From Clostridiales bacterium (GTDB taxonomy: Bacteria; Bacillota; Clostridia; Christensenellales; Aristaeellaceae): DNA of 64,000 nt. Both the position numbers and the translations under genes were made by a program. Under the pieces are notes generated by a model. It made no database searches, was not told the DNA's origin, and was given only the letters and a program-made list of their open reading frames with translations. The stretch is taken from contig SVGS01000019.1 of NCBI GenBank assembly GCA_015056205.1, positions 1 through 64,000 on the forward strand. Direction: 5' to 3'. Below are positions 18,852 to 28,061 of the stretch, in pieces; positions within the stretch are counted from its first letter, which is position 1, and every line of letters begins with the position of its first letter.

Positions 18852-19952
18852 GTGCAGGGACCAGGAGGAAACGATCATCGGACGCCTGTCCGGGCCGGAG
18901 ACCGGCGCTCTGCCCAGCCGGATCTCCCAGACTGGCAGAAGAATACCTGGTACGGTCCCGCTCCGCAGAACGAGAATCCTTTCGACGAACCGGAGGATGC
19001 GCCGGAACTCCGCAGCAGCCGGTCAGAGAATGTCAACGAGCATCTGGGCGATTTCTGGCGGGGGGAAACCAGCGGGCGCGGATACACTTCCGCGACCCAG
19101 GCGACGAAGGAAAAGAAAGAAGAGACAAAAGCAAGGGCTCAGAAGCCCGGAAAGCGTCCGTCGGGGAGAAACGGACGGAAAATCGCATTTCGGGTTTTTC
19201 TGACGGCTGTCATTCTGATCAGCGTGACGGCGCTTGCGCTGCGCTTTGCGGTTTTTGTGGTTCGAGGGATTACCATCGACGGAAACCGGACCCTGCCAGC
19301 CGAGGACATCATCCGTTCGAGCGGAATCAACCTGGGAGACAATATCCTGACGCTGGATGAGGCGGCGGTGGAAAAGAGGATCTCGGATGATTACAGGCTG
19401 CAGTTCCGCTATCTGGAAAAAAAACTGCCCAATATCGTGACCATAGGGATCAAGGAACGGGAAGCCTGCTGCTGGCTGACCTATTGCGGCATTCACTATA
19501 CCATGGATAAAAACCGGATGGTTCTGTCCGAAACGGAGAAAATGACACAAACGGATGAACAGACCGGAGTGACCTCTGTTTTGCCGCAGTTTCAGCAGCT
19601 GGTGGAGGTGAAAGGACTGCGGATCCGTTCCGGCTGCTATATCGGTCAGACCATGATTCTTTCATCCACCAGACAGCAGCTGCTTTTTTCCAATCTGTTT
19701 CTGGAAATGAAGGTGCTGAGCTGTACCGGGGACATCAGGGAAGCGGATCTGAGTAATCCGGATTCCGTCCTGCTGACTACCCGGGACGGATATACGGTAT
19801 CCCTGGGAGACAGCAGCCGGATACATGAGAAACTGCGCAGTCTGCTGCTGGTGCGCCAGGAACTGATCCGGATGGGGGAAACCGGGGGAACCATCAATGT
19901 CGCAAATCCGGAGAGCCCCCTCTATTCCCCTCCTTCCTCAAGAAACCGGTAA
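18852..19952 (+). CDS. ftsQ: Cell division protein FtsQ/DivIB
   Basis: Divisome protein of 366 aa with a single membrane pass. The cytoplasmic N terminus (1-110) is long, rich in charged residues and proline, and probably disordered. One transmembrane helix lies at about 111-134, then a POTRA domain (137-205, starting VRGITIDGNRTLPAEDI) and a beta domain. The start is GTG at 18852 behind GGGAGGACGG. It closes the murE-murD run; ftsA has a separate promoter downstream. Confidence 0.85.
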   Translation: MQGPGGNDHRTPVRAGDRRSAQPDLPDWQKNTWYGPAPQNENPFDEPEDAPELRSSRSENVNEHLGDFWRGETSGRGYTSATQATKEKKEETKARAQKPGKRPSGRNGRKIAFRVFLTAVILISVTALALRFAVFVVRGITIDGNRTLPAEDIIRSSGINLGDNILTLDEAAVEKRISDDYRLQFRYLEKKLPNIVTIGIKEREACCWLTYCGIHYTMDKNRMVLSETEKMTQTDEQTGVTSVLPQFQQLVEVKGLRIRSGCYIGQTMILSSTRQQLLFSNLFLEMKVLSCTGDIREADLSNPDSVLLTTRDGYTVSLGDSSRIHEKLRSLLLVRQELIRMGETGGTINVANPESPLYSPPSSRNR

Positions 19953-19999
19953 ATTGTTACAAATTCGAATAAAAAACGTAATAATAGTGGCAAAAAAGC

Positions 20000-20028
20000 T
20001 TGCAAATATTGCATAATGTGTCTATAAT
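20000..20028 (+). promoter_or_regulatory. Strong sigma-A promoter for ftsA-ftsZ
   Basis: TTGCAA, 17-bp spacer, perfect TATAAT, in an A+T-rich gap after ftsQ. It gives ftsAZ transcription independent of the upstream wall genes. Confidence 0.85.
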
Positions 20029-20107
20029 AATTACAGTATGCGTCTGTATGATGTCCGGATTTATTCCGTCCGATGGACACCTGAGAAACAGGGGGTATGA
20101 AGGAGCT

Positions 20108-21301
20108 ATGAAAACGACGGTTGCGGCCATCGATTTCGGCACAAGCAAGATTGTTACGCTTGTGGCTGAAAACAGCGGCAGCCAGCGCTGCGATATCACC
20201 GCAGCGGGCGTGGCGAAGTATGACGGCTATCTGGCGGAGGGGTGGAATAATCCCGGGATGCTGGATGAAGCGATCAGGCGGAGCATTGCGGACGCGGAGG
20301 AGCAGGCCGGCATCAAGATCCGGGAGATCAATGTAGGGGTGCCCGGCGCTTTTACCCGTGTATACGCGACCAAGGTGACCATCGGGCTGAAGGGGACGGA
20401 TCCCCGGGTCACTTCGGCGGACGTCAAAGCGGCCTTTAACAAAGCTGCGGAAAACCTGAACGATATGCCCGGCGTGGTGATCCATTCCAGCCCTGCCTGG
20501 TTTATGGTGGACAGCGGGAAAAAGACCCTGGAGCCTGTCGGAATGAAGGGGCGGGAAATGACCGCTTTCATCAGCTTCGTGGTCGGAAACCGGTTTTTTG
20601 TGGACGATGTGACCAACCGGATGGCAGATCAGGGGATCGCCGTGATCGGATTCTATTCCACCAGCGCCGGCGAGTCGATGCTGTATCTGAATGAACAGGA
20701 CCGGGATCATACGTCCGTCCTGATCGATATGGGATATCTGAATACGGAAATTATCGGCGTGGAAGGGGACGCGATTATCTATCACAAGGTGCTGGAAGCG
20801 GGCGGCGGAGATCTGGCGGTGGCCCTGGCCGAAGAGCTGGACATCAGCCTCAGCGCCGCGGAAGATATCAAACGCCAGTTTGTCTATGGGATAGAAACCG
20901 GCGGAGAGAGCTACGAGGTTCCCGGAGCCGACGGACAGAAGGGAACCACCTTTACCCGGGAACAGGTAAAGCCGGTGATCTGCAAAGCGCTGGATGAAAT
21001 TGCCGAACAGATCAAGGAAGCGATTGACGATGATTTCGGCGGTCTGGGGAACTGGAGCAGCGTCTTCATGACCGGCGGAGGTCTCTGCTTCAACCGGGGC
21101 GGGAAGGAGTACCTTTCCGGCAAGCTTGGCAGACCTGTGCAGGAGACGCCCAGGCGGACCACCAAGCTGAACAGCCACAGCTTTTCCAGCGCGCTGGGGC
21201 TGATGGATCTGATTATCGACACGATTGAGCAGCAAAGACAGCCTGCCGCCAGCGCGGGCGGGAAGATCAAAGATTTCTTCCGGAGTTTGTTGGGAGGGTA
21301 A
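20108..21301 (+). CDS. ftsA: Cell division protein FtsA-like (actin-fold ATPase)
   Basis: Actin-like protein that tethers FtsZ to the membrane; 397 aa. Phosphate-1 loop [12 protein letters not shown] is near residue 8, phosphate-2 [12 protein letters not shown] near 205 and the adenosine motif [13 protein letters not shown] near 320. The C terminus [10 protein letters not shown] is a short amphipathic helix like the FtsA membrane-targeting sequence. The start ATG at 20108 follows AAGGAGCT; an upstream in-frame ATG overlaps the promoter and is rejected. The sequence is rather divergent from typical FtsA, but its place before ftsZ supports the call. Confidence 0.85.
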   Translation: MKTTVAAIDFGTSKIVTLVAENSGSQRCDITAAGVAKYDGYLAEGWNNPGMLDEAIRRSIADAEEQAGIKIREINVGVPGAFTRVYATKVTIGLKGTDPRVTSADVKAAFNKAAENLNDMPGVVIHSSPAWFMVDSGKKTLEPVGMKGREMTAFISFVVGNRFFVDDVTNRMADQGIAVIGFYSTSAGESMLYLNEQDRDHTSVLIDMGYLNTEIIGVEGDAIIYHKVLEAGGGDLAVALAEELDISLSAAEDIKRQFVYGIETGGESYEVPGADGQKGTTFTREQVKPVICKALDEIAEQIKEAIDDDFGGLGNWSSVFMTGGGLCFNRGGKEYLSGKLGRPVQETPRRTTKLNSHSFSSALGLMDLIIDTIEQQRQPAASAGGKIKDFFRSLLGG

Positions 21302-21305
21302 GAGC

Positions 21306-22766
21306 ATGATCGAGTTTAAAAACGAAGAACAGAATACCTTCGCTTCCATTAAGGTTGTCGGCTGCGGCGGAGGCGGAAACAATGCGGTGAACCGGATGGT
21401 GGATGCCGGACTGCGGGGCGTGGATTTCATCTCCGTCAATACGGACCGTCAGGCTCTGGCACAGTCCAACGCGCAGGTCAAGATTCAGATCGGTGAAAAG
21501 CTGACCAAGGGTCTTGGCGCCGGCGCCGTCCCGGAGGTGGGCCGCAGAGCCGCCGAGGAGAGCCGGGAAGAGATCGCGCAGGCGCTGAAGGGGGCCGACC
21601 TGGTTTTCATCACCGCCGGTATGGGCGGCGGCACGGGAACCGGCGCGGCTCCGGTGATCGCGGAAATTGCCCGGGATCTGGGCACGCTGACGATCGCGGT
21701 TGTCACGAAGCCCTTTAATTTTGAAGGGAAACAGCGTATGAAAAACGCGGAGGGCGGCATTGCCGAACTGAAGCAGCATGTGGATACGCTGGTGATCATT
21801 CCCAATGACCGGCTGCTGCAGGTGGTCAACAAGGGAACCACAATGCTGGAAGCCTTCCGGATCGCGGATGACGTGCTGCGCCAGGGCATTCAGGGCATCA
21901 GCGATCTGATCGCCGTTCCCGCCATGATTAACCTGGATTTTGCGGATGTCAAGACCGTGATGGAATCCGGCGGAATGGCGCATATGGGTATCGGCGTCGG
22001 TTCCGGGGAAAACAAGCTGGTGGAAGCGGCCAAGAACGCGATCGCTTCGCCGCTGCTGGAGACCAATATCGACGGCGCCCGCGCGGTGCTGATCAACATC
22101 ACCGGCGGCGCGGATATCTCCATCGTGGATGTTAACGAAGCGGCCAACCTGATCATGGAAGCCGCGGATCCGGATGCCAATATCATCTTCGGCGCAGGGA
22201 TTGACGAGACCATGGGAGACGACGTGCGGATTACCGTCATCGCCACCGGGTTTGAAAAGACGCCCTTCCCCTCCAAGGAGCCGGCCAAGAAGCCGCGGGA
22301 AATCGAGCATGAGCGGCTGTACGGATCCTTTGGCACCAACTTCTCCAAGACGGAAACAACGGCCGGCCGGGATCTGTTCAATACCGGAGCCCAGCCGCCC
22401 GTGGGCAATTCGTTCTCAGGCGGCTTCAGCGCCGAGCCTCCGGCCTTTATGAGCAGCACCCGTCCGAGCATGGGTGTTCCCGGTATGGTCAATACCGGCT
22501 CTTTCCAGACCGGGTTTTCCTATCAGCAGCAGCCCCAGCAGACCACCCGTTCTTTCCAGGCGGTAGGATCTCCCGCGGGGAATACGGGGATGGGAGGAGA
22601 GACCGGAGCGTTTGCTCCCGGCCAGCCCTCCAACTATCAGCCGGTATTCAACAGCAACGGCCAGGTGACCGGCCAGACCGGATCCTTCCAGCCGATTCCC
22701 CAGAATCAGGCTATGGCGACGGATGATCACGGTGTTCCGGGCTTCCTGCGGCGGAAAAAGAACTGA
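21306..22766 (+). CDS. ftsZ: Cell division protein FtsZ
   Basis: Tubulin-like GTPase forming the division ring. The tubulin signature GGGTGTG is at 107-113, with [15 protein letters not shown] at 17-31 and the NxDFADV T7 loop near 210. At 486 aa it is about 100 longer than most FtsZs. The extra length is a C-terminal linker (about 330-470) rich in Q, G, F, P and T with repeated GSFQ/PSMG-like stretches. The chain ends in [10 protein letters not shown], the conserved tail peptide that binds FtsA and other partners. It starts 4 bp after ftsA. Confidence 0.98.
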   Translation: MIEFKNEEQNTFASIKVVGCGGGGNNAVNRMVDAGLRGVDFISVNTDRQALAQSNAQVKIQIGEKLTKGLGAGAVPEVGRRAAEESREEIAQALKGADLVFITAGMGGGTGTGAAPVIAEIARDLGTLTIAVVTKPFNFEGKQRMKNAEGGIAELKQHVDTLVIIPNDRLLQVVNKGTTMLEAFRIADDVLRQGIQGISDLIAVPAMINLDFADVKTVMESGGMAHMGIGVGSGENKLVEAAKNAIASPLLETNIDGARAVLINITGGADISIVDVNEAANLIMEAADPDANIIFGAGIDETMGDDVRITVIATGFEKTPFPSKEPAKKPREIEHERLYGSFGTNFSKTETTAGRDLFNTGAQPPVGNSFSGGFSAEPPAFMSSTRPSMGVPGMVNTGSFQTGFSYQQQPQQTTRSFQAVGSPAGNTGMGGETGAFAPGQPSNYQPVFNSNGQVTGQTGSFQPIPQNQAMATDDHGVPGFLRRKKN

Positions 22767-22853
22767 CCGAAGCGCGCGCCGCGCTTCCCGTTGCCCGGCT
22801 TCCCGAAATGAAGCCTGATCCAATCCACAAACAACATGATTGATAAAAGAAGG

Positions 22854-22893
22854 AACCCGCCGCGCGCTGAAAGGCATCGCACGGCGGGTTTCC
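22854..22893 (+). terminator. Possible terminator after ftsZ
   Basis: Stem AACCCGCCG/CGGCGGGTT (22854-22862 with 22882-22890) followed by a short T stretch. The loop is long and the T-run weak. A second small hairpin (GAAGCGC/GCGCTTC) lies at 22769-22787. Confidence 0.4.
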
Positions 22894-22970
22894 TGACGGT
22901 TCCGGCCGTTTGCCGGCCGATTCCGCGGATCGGATGTGCCTGCGGGATCCGTCCGCTGGCACGCGGTCCG

Positions 22971-22999
22971 TTGCCTGAATCAACCGGAAATGATATACT
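22971..22999 (+). promoter_or_regulatory. Sigma-A promoter for YfcE-like gene
   Basis: TTGCCT, 17-bp spacer, TATACT; about 25 bases of leader before the ATG at 23029. Confidence 0.7.
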
Positions 23000-23028
23000 T
23001 TTTTGCGGAAGAAGAGGAGGAAAAGACC

Positions 23029-23571
23029 ATGAAACTGATGATCGCTTCCGATCTGCACGGATCGGCCCGGTTCTGCGGGGAGATACTGGAGGCATACCGG
23101 AGGGAGGCGGCGGACCGGCTGATTCTGCTGGGAGATCTGCTGTATCACGGCCCCCGGAACGATCTGCCGGAGGCTTACGCTCCGAAGCGGGTCATTGAGA
23201 TGCTGAATGAATACCGGCGGGCGATTCTCTGCGTCCGGGGAAACTGCGATACGGAAGTGGATCAGATGGTGCTGGAATTTCCCATTCTGGCGGATTACGC
23301 TCTGATCCTGGCGGAGGATCTGAGCATTTACGCAACCCACGGCCATGTATTCCACCGGGATCACCTGCCTCCGATGCAGCCGGGAGACATTCTGCTGCAG
23401 GGCCACACCCATGTCCCTGCCTGGGAACGCCGGGGTGAAGTATGGGTGCTGAATCCCGGGTCCGTGTCCATTCCCAAGGCCGGGTCGGAACGAAGCTATA
23501 TGACGCTGGAGCGGGGTGTGTTCCGCTGGAAAACGCTGGCAGGAGAAGTGTATCATGAGCAAAGCATCTGA
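23029..23571 (+). CDS. YfcE-like phosphodiesterase (metallophosphoesterase)
   Basis: 180-aa calcineurin-like enzyme close in size and layout to YfcE/MJ0936 phosphodiesterases: SDLHGS near residue 7, LGDLLYHGPRND near 38, RGNCD near 72, THGHVFHRD near 104 and GHTHVP near 128, then NPGSVSIPK, a YfcE-family feature. The start ATG is preceded by GAGGAGGAAAAG. Its last 17 bp overlap the first transporter gene, so translation is probably coupled. Confidence 0.85.
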   Translation: MKLMIASDLHGSARFCGEILEAYRREAADRLILLGDLLYHGPRNDLPEAYAPKRVIEMLNEYRRAILCVRGNCDTEVDQMVLEFPILADYALILAEDLSIYATHGHVFHRDHLPPMQPGDILLQGHTHVPAWERRGEVWVLNPGSVSIPKAGSERSYMTLERGVFRWKTLAGEVYHEQSI

Positions 23572-24124
23572 GCTTTTTCTGACCTTTGCCCGGATCGGCC
23601 TGTTTACCTTTGGGGGCGGCTATGCCATGATTCCGCTGATCGAGGAGGAGTGCGTCCGGAAGAAGCGGTGGATTACCCATGATGAAATGATGAACATCAC
23701 GGTTCTCTCTGAATCCACTCCGGGTCCGGTAGCGATCAACTGCGCCACCTATGTGGGGTACAGGCAGGGCGGGCTGGCCGGCGCGGCCGCGGCGACCGCG
23801 GGGATGACCCTGCCCTCCTTTTGCATCATCTTTCTGATTTCTCTCTTTCTGGACCGGTTTCTGGAGATCGGCTGGATTGCTGGAGCGTTCCGGGGCATTA
23901 AGCTGGCGGTGAGCATTCTGATTACGGACGCCGGGATTCGGATGCTCCGGAAGATGCCGAAAAAGCCCTGGCCGGCAGTTTTTACCGCCGGCGGTTTTCT
24001 CGCCATGACGGTTGTGAACATTTTCTCCCTTCCCGTTTCCTCTGTCGTTCTGCTGCTGGCGGCTGCCCTGCTGGGGCTGGCGGTGTTTTCCCGCCATCCG
24101 GAGAGAGGGGGGACGGACGGATGA
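23555..24124 (+). CDS. Chromate transporter family protein, first half-size subunit
   Basis: Membrane protein of 189 aa with about five or six hydrophobic segments. The ChrA-family signature FGGGYAMIPLIEEE is at 19-32 and the SESTPGPVAINCATYVGY block at about 53-70. Half-size ChrA proteins occur as adjacent pairs, as here, and are thought to form one antiporter; true substrates are often unproven. The start ATG lies inside the end of the phosphoesterase gene and the stop overlaps the next start (ATGA). Confidence 0.85.
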   Translation: MSKASELFLTFARIGLFTFGGGYAMIPLIEEECVRKKRWITHDEMMNITVLSESTPGPVAINCATYVGYRQGGLAGAAAATAGMTLPSFCIIFLISLFLDRFLEIGWIAGAFRGIKLAVSILITDAGIRMLRKMPKKPWPAVFTAGGFLAMTVVNIFSLPVSSVVLLLAAALLGLAVFSRHPERGGTDG

Positions 24125-24678
24125 CGATCCTGAATCTGCTGCTCGGCTTTCTGCGGGTGGGGCTGTTTTCCTTCGGCGGAGGATACGCGGCGATTCCCCT
24201 GATCCGGGATGTTGTGCTGGAATACGGATGGATGGGGCAGGATATGCTGGCCGCCATGATCGCGGTCAGCGAAAGCACTCCCGGGCCGATCATGGTCAAT
24301 CTGGCGACCTATACCGGCAGCATCCGGGCCGGTCTTCCCGGCGCGCTGACGGCCACGCTGGCCGTGATTCTGCCGGCCTTTGTCATCGTGCTGCTCTTTG
24401 TCAGGGTGGAACGGAAACTGCTGGGAAACCGGTATGTGAACGCTGCGCTGCTGGGACTGAAATCCTGCGTGACCGGCATCATTCTGGCCACAGGTCTGCA
24501 GATGGCGCTGCAATACGGCTTCGGCAGCCTGACGGCACCGAAACCGGACATCAAGACGATCGGCATCACGGCCGGCCTGGCAGCTGTTTATTTCGGCTCC
24601 CGGAAGCTGCGCAAGAAGGGGATGAGTCCTATCCTGCTGATCTGCGTGGCGGCGGTGACCGGGGTGCTTCTGCTGTAA
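24121..24678 (+). CDS. Chromate transporter family protein, second half-size subunit
   Basis: 185 aa, the partner of the preceding gene, repeating the same blocks: FSFGGGYAAIPLIRD near residue 16 and SESTPGPIMVNLATYTGS near 50. Several membrane segments are visible. The ATGA overlap with its partner indicates matched synthesis. It ends before a G+C-rich hairpin that closes the transcript. Confidence 0.85.
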   Translation: MTILNLLLGFLRVGLFSFGGGYAAIPLIRDVVLEYGWMGQDMLAAMIAVSESTPGPIMVNLATYTGSIRAGLPGALTATLAVILPAFVIVLLFVRVERKLLGNRYVNAALLGLKSCVTGIILATGLQMALQYGFGSLTAPKPDIKTIGITAGLAAVYFGSRKLRKKGMSPILLICVAAVTGVLLL

Positions 24679-24694
24679 GCGGTCCGCGGACGGG

Positions 24695-24724
24695 GCCCCC
24701 GCGCTGTTTTTCGGCGCGGGGGGC
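24695..24724 (+). terminator. Possible terminator after the transporter pair
   Basis: G+C-rich stem formed by GCCCCCGCGC and GCGCGGGGGGC with one bulge and a T-rich loop. Little T-run follows, so efficiency is doubtful. Confidence 0.4.
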
Positions 24725-24747
24725 TGTTCAAAAAAAACCGGAGGGAG

Positions 24748-24753
24748 TATAAT
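24748..24753 (+). promoter_or_regulatory. -10 element for binding protein-galK operon
   Basis: Perfect TATAAT 38 bases before the ATG at 24791; no good -35 is seen at the right distance (TGTTCA at 24725-24730 is the best). The sequence GGAGGGAGTATAAT matches the -10 region at 12160-12173 exactly. Confidence 0.5.
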
Positions 24754-24790
24754 ATTCAGGTTAAAGACGCATGAACGAGGAGGATGGAAG

Positions 24791-26293
24791 ATGCGAAAAA
24801 TCGTGGCCGTGCTGCTGGCTCTGATGCTGTCGGGGGGGATCTGCGCAGCCTTTGCCGAACAGACCCAGAAAGCACCCGACTATATCATGGAGGGGTTTGA
24901 CGGGGATTCCGCAACCCGGGCCTGGGAGAACAACCTGTTTTTCAGCCGCATGCAGGAAAAAACGGGGATCAGTTTTCAGTTCCGCCAGCATAACAGCACG
25001 GAAGGCTGGACCAGCCGCAAACAGGAGATTGCGGCCGGGACGGATCTGCCGGACGTTCTCTTCAAAGCGAGCCTGAGTGAAAAGGATATCCAGGATATGT
25101 ATGCCGCGGGTGTGCTGATCGATCTGAAACCTTATCTGGCGGAATACGCGCCGGATCTGTGGGCGCTGCTGCAGGAGAACGAGGCCTGGATGAACGCCGT
25201 CACGCTTCCGGACGGGGCGATTCCCGCGCTGCCGGGCATCAATACCCTGCAGAATAATAATATGCTGTGGATCAATACCTCCTGGCTGAAAAATCTGAAG
25301 CTGGACATGCCGGCCTCTACGGAGGAGCTGACGGAGACACTGCGGCGTTTTCGGGACGGGGATCCCAACCGGAACGGCCAGAAGGACGAAATCCCGCTTT
25401 CTTTTCTTGGAATGTGGGAGCTGCGCTTTCTGGGGCAGGCCTATGGCATGATTGACAATGACTATTATGTGACGCTTCGGGACGGAAAGGTGACCAGTTC
25501 GCTGATGTCGGAGGAGAACCGGTCTTTTCTGACGTGGCTGCATCAGCTGTGGGAAGAAAACCTGCTGGATCATAACGGATTCAATACCGCCGATTCCCTC
25601 CGGCAGATTACGGATGAGAAGGCTGCGATCCCCTATGGAGCGTTTTTCAGCATCTCTCCTTCCACGGTGGTTCCCGCGGCCGCCATGGACCAGTTTGAGG
25701 TTGTCCAACCTTTCGCCTGGAACGGGAAAACGGTCTACCGGGATCTGCTCGGAGACGTGATTCGCGGAACCTTTGCCGTGACCAGCGCCTGCGCGAAACC
25801 GGAGAAGCTGGTTTCCTGGGTCAATACGCTCTACACGGAAGAAGGCGCCCGCATGGCGCAGTACGGCCTGGAAGGGGAAGAATACGTCTGGGAAGAAAAC
25901 GGGACCTGGAACTGGAACGCGAGTATGGAAACCGTGGCCAATGTATTCCTGCAGGATCATACCATCGGTGAGGGCGGCGTGCTGCCCGGCATTTCCGACT
26001 GGCAGTTCCAGAAAAAGTACGCCAATGATTCAATCCGTAAAACGGTTGAAGCAATGGAAAAACTGAAAAGCGTTTCCGTCATTCCTTATCCCCCGGTATA
26101 TCTGAACGGGGAGGACCGGGCCCGGATCGCCGAACTGCAGTACAACCTTTCCGATGCCGCGGACCGGGCCATGGCCTGCTTTGTGACGGGGGACGTACCG
26201 CTGGACGATGCGCACTGGGCGGAATTCTGCGAAACGATCCGGAAGCTGGGGCTGGAGGAAATGATTCAGATCTGGCAGAAGGCTGTGGACTGA
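24791..26293 (+). CDS. Extracellular solute-binding protein, sugar ABC-transporter type
   Basis: 500 aa with a signal peptide (MRKI, hydrophobic core, probable cleavage after AFA near residue 22). The rest follows the LplA/family-1 sugar-binding pattern, with a KTGISFQF block, the DLPDVLF segment near 92 and a TEEGARMAQYG region near 355. The cysteine in the signal region (GGIC) does not make a good lipobox. No permease genes adjoin it, so it must use a transporter elsewhere. galK follows 15 bp later, which makes a galactose-containing sugar a reasonable guess. Confidence 0.8.
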   Translation: MRKIVAVLLALMLSGGICAAFAEQTQKAPDYIMEGFDGDSATRAWENNLFFSRMQEKTGISFQFRQHNSTEGWTSRKQEIAAGTDLPDVLFKASLSEKDIQDMYAAGVLIDLKPYLAEYAPDLWALLQENEAWMNAVTLPDGAIPALPGINTLQNNNMLWINTSWLKNLKLDMPASTEELTETLRRFRDGDPNRNGQKDEIPLSFLGMWELRFLGQAYGMIDNDYYVTLRDGKVTSSLMSEENRSFLTWLHQLWEENLLDHNGFNTADSLRQITDEKAAIPYGAFFSISPSTVVPAAAMDQFEVVQPFAWNGKTVYRDLLGDVIRGTFAVTSACAKPEKLVSWVNTLYTEEGARMAQYGLEGEEYVWEENGTWNWNASMETVANVFLQDHTIGEGGVLPGISDWQFQKKYANDSIRKTVEAMEKLKSVSVIPYPPVYLNGEDRARIAELQYNLSDAADRAMACFVTGDVPLDDAHWAEFCETIRKLGLEEMIQIWQKAVD

Positions 26294-26308
26294 TAAGGAG
26301 GGAAGACG

Positions 26309-27586
26309 ATGCAATCCATTCAGGAGATGATTAACAGGCTGAACGAACCGGAATGCGAAGCCCGCCTGGAAACCCTGTATGGGAAGGGGCAGGCCGCGCG
26401 GCAGAAAGAGCGGTATGCCGCTCTGATCCGCCGGTATGAGAAGGAGTTCGGCCCCTGTGAAAAACTGTATCTGATCAGCGCGCCCGGACGGACGGAGATC
26501 GGCGGAAATCATACGGATCACAATAACGGCCGCGTGCTGGCCGCCGCGGTCAATCTGGACGCGCTCTGCGCGGTGGCGCCCCGGGAGGATCTGACGGTAT
26601 CCTTTCACAGCGAAGGATATAAACCGATTCAGATGACGCTGGATCAGCTGGAGCCCCAGCCGAACGAGAAAGGAACCACCCGGGGGCTGATCCGCGGCGT
26701 GGCTTCCGGAATGAAAAATGCGGGGTATGCCATCGGCGGCTTTAACGCGGTGGTGACCTCGACAGTTGCCGGGGGCAGCGGCCTGAGCTCCAGCGCGGCG
26801 CTGGAAGTCATGCTGACGGGCGTTCTGGACGCCCTGTACAACCGGTTTGATATGCCCTATGTCCTGAGGGCGCAGATCAGTCAGCGGGCGGAAAACCTGT
26901 TTTTCGGCAAACCGTCCGGGCTGCTGGATCAGATGGCCAGCGCCGCCGGCGGGCTGGTGACGGTGGATTTCAGGGATAACGCGCATCCGGAGGTTCATCC
27001 CCTGAAGTACGATTTCGGACAAAAGGGCTACACCCTGGTTGTGACCGCCACCGGCGGGTCGCATGCCAATCTGACGGACCATTATGCGGCGATTCCTGCG
27101 GAAATGAAACAGATCGCGCAATATTTCGGACAGAAAACGCTGCGGGGAATTACCGCGGATCAGGTTTGCCGCGAGGTCGGCGCGCTGCGGAAAACGGCCG
27201 GCGACCGGGCGGTGATGCGTGCCCTGCATTTCATCCGGGAGGATGAGCGGGTGCCACGGGAAGTGGAGGCACTGGAGCAGGATTGTCTGCCGCGGTTCCT
27301 GGAGCTGGTGATTGAAAGCGGACGGAGCTCCTTCCAGTATCTGCAGAATGTCTATGTGGACAACCGGGATCAGAGCCTGAGCCTGGCGCTGTGCCTGGCG
27401 GAGGAACGGCTGAAGGGAGAGGGAGCCTGGCGGATTCACGGCGGGGGCTTTGCCGGAACGATTCTCAGCTTTGTTCCCACGGAAAAAACAGAAGGCTTTG
27501 TGTCCATGATGGAGAACGCTTTCGGAAAAGGATGCTGCCATGAACTGAATATCCGGCCGGAGGGCGCGGTCTGTATCATTCTTTGA
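26309..27586 (+). CDS. galK: Galactokinase
   Basis: GHMP-family kinase phosphorylating galactose at C1, first step of the Leloir pathway; 425 aa, slightly long. The galactokinase signature appears as APGRTEIGGNHTDHNNG near residue 60 (usually GRVNLIGEHTDY). The GHMP ATP loop [13 protein letters not shown] is near 155 and the C-terminal glycine motif HGGGFAGT near 380. galT and galE are not in the window. It lies between a sugar-binding protein gene and tsaE on one continuous plus-strand run. Confidence 0.88.
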   Translation: MQSIQEMINRLNEPECEARLETLYGKGQAARQKERYAALIRRYEKEFGPCEKLYLISAPGRTEIGGNHTDHNNGRVLAAAVNLDALCAVAPREDLTVSFHSEGYKPIQMTLDQLEPQPNEKGTTRGLIRGVASGMKNAGYAIGGFNAVVTSTVAGGSGLSSSAALEVMLTGVLDALYNRFDMPYVLRAQISQRAENLFFGKPSGLLDQMASAAGGLVTVDFRDNAHPEVHPLKYDFGQKGYTLVVTATGGSHANLTDHYAAIPAEMKQIAQYFGQKTLRGITADQVCREVGALRKTAGDRAVMRALHFIREDERVPREVEALEQDCLPRFLELVIESGRSSFQYLQNVYVDNRDQSLSLALCLAEERLKGEGAWRIHGGGFAGTILSFVPTEKTEGFVSMMENAFGKGCCHELNIRPEGAVCIIL

Positions 27587-27602
27587 GGGAAGAGCGGGAT
27601 CG

Positions 27603-28061
27603 ATGAAGACATACAGCACGGAGGAAACCAGGGCTCTGGGCCGGCGCCTGGCGGATCAGCTGCGGCCCGGGGATACCGTGCTGCTGCGCGGAGATCTGGG
27701 CAGCGGAAAAAGCGAACTGACCCGGGGGCTGGCCGCCGGGCTGGGAGTCCGGGAAACCGTTACCAGTCCCAGCTTCACCATTCTGAACGTGTACGAGAGC
27801 GGGCGGGTTCCGCTGTATCATTTCGACTGGTACCGGCTGGAAAGCGAAGAGGAGCTCTACGAACTGGGCATGGATGAATATCTCGGCGGAGACGGCATCG
27901 CCGTGGTGGAATGGCCGGATCAGTGTCCGGGCGCGCTGCCGGAGGATGCGCTGGAGATCTGCCTCCGGTTTACAGATGAAACGACCCGGGAGGCGGAAAT
28001 CCGGCGGCTGGGCCGCTTTCACGAGGTGGACGAGAAACAGCTGACAGGAGAGGGTACATGA
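27603..28061 (+). CDS. tsaE: tRNA threonylcarbamoyladenosine biosynthesis ATPase TsaE
   Basis: 152-aa P-loop ATPase that works with TsaB and TsaD in making t6A at position 37 of ANN-decoding tRNAs. Walker A GDLGSGKSELTRG is near residue 35, TSPSFTILNVY near 57 and the YHFDWYRL block near 74. Its stop overlaps the tsaB start (ATGA). tsaD is not in the window. Confidence 0.95.
   Translation: MKTYSTEETRALGRRLADQLRPGDTVLLRGDLGSGKSELTRGLAAGLGVRETVTSPSFTILNVYESGRVPLYHFDWYRLESEEELYELGMDEYLGGDGIAVVEWPDQCPGALPEDALEICLRFTDETTREAEIRRLGRFHEVDEKQLTGEGT

Noticed and set aside
19922-21439. Open minus-strand frame opposite ftsA
   Set aside because: Shadow of ftsA; its translation is rich in H, P, R and G with no recognisable domain.
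26030-27619. Open minus-strand frame opposite galK
   Set aside because: Shadow of a clear galactokinase gene.
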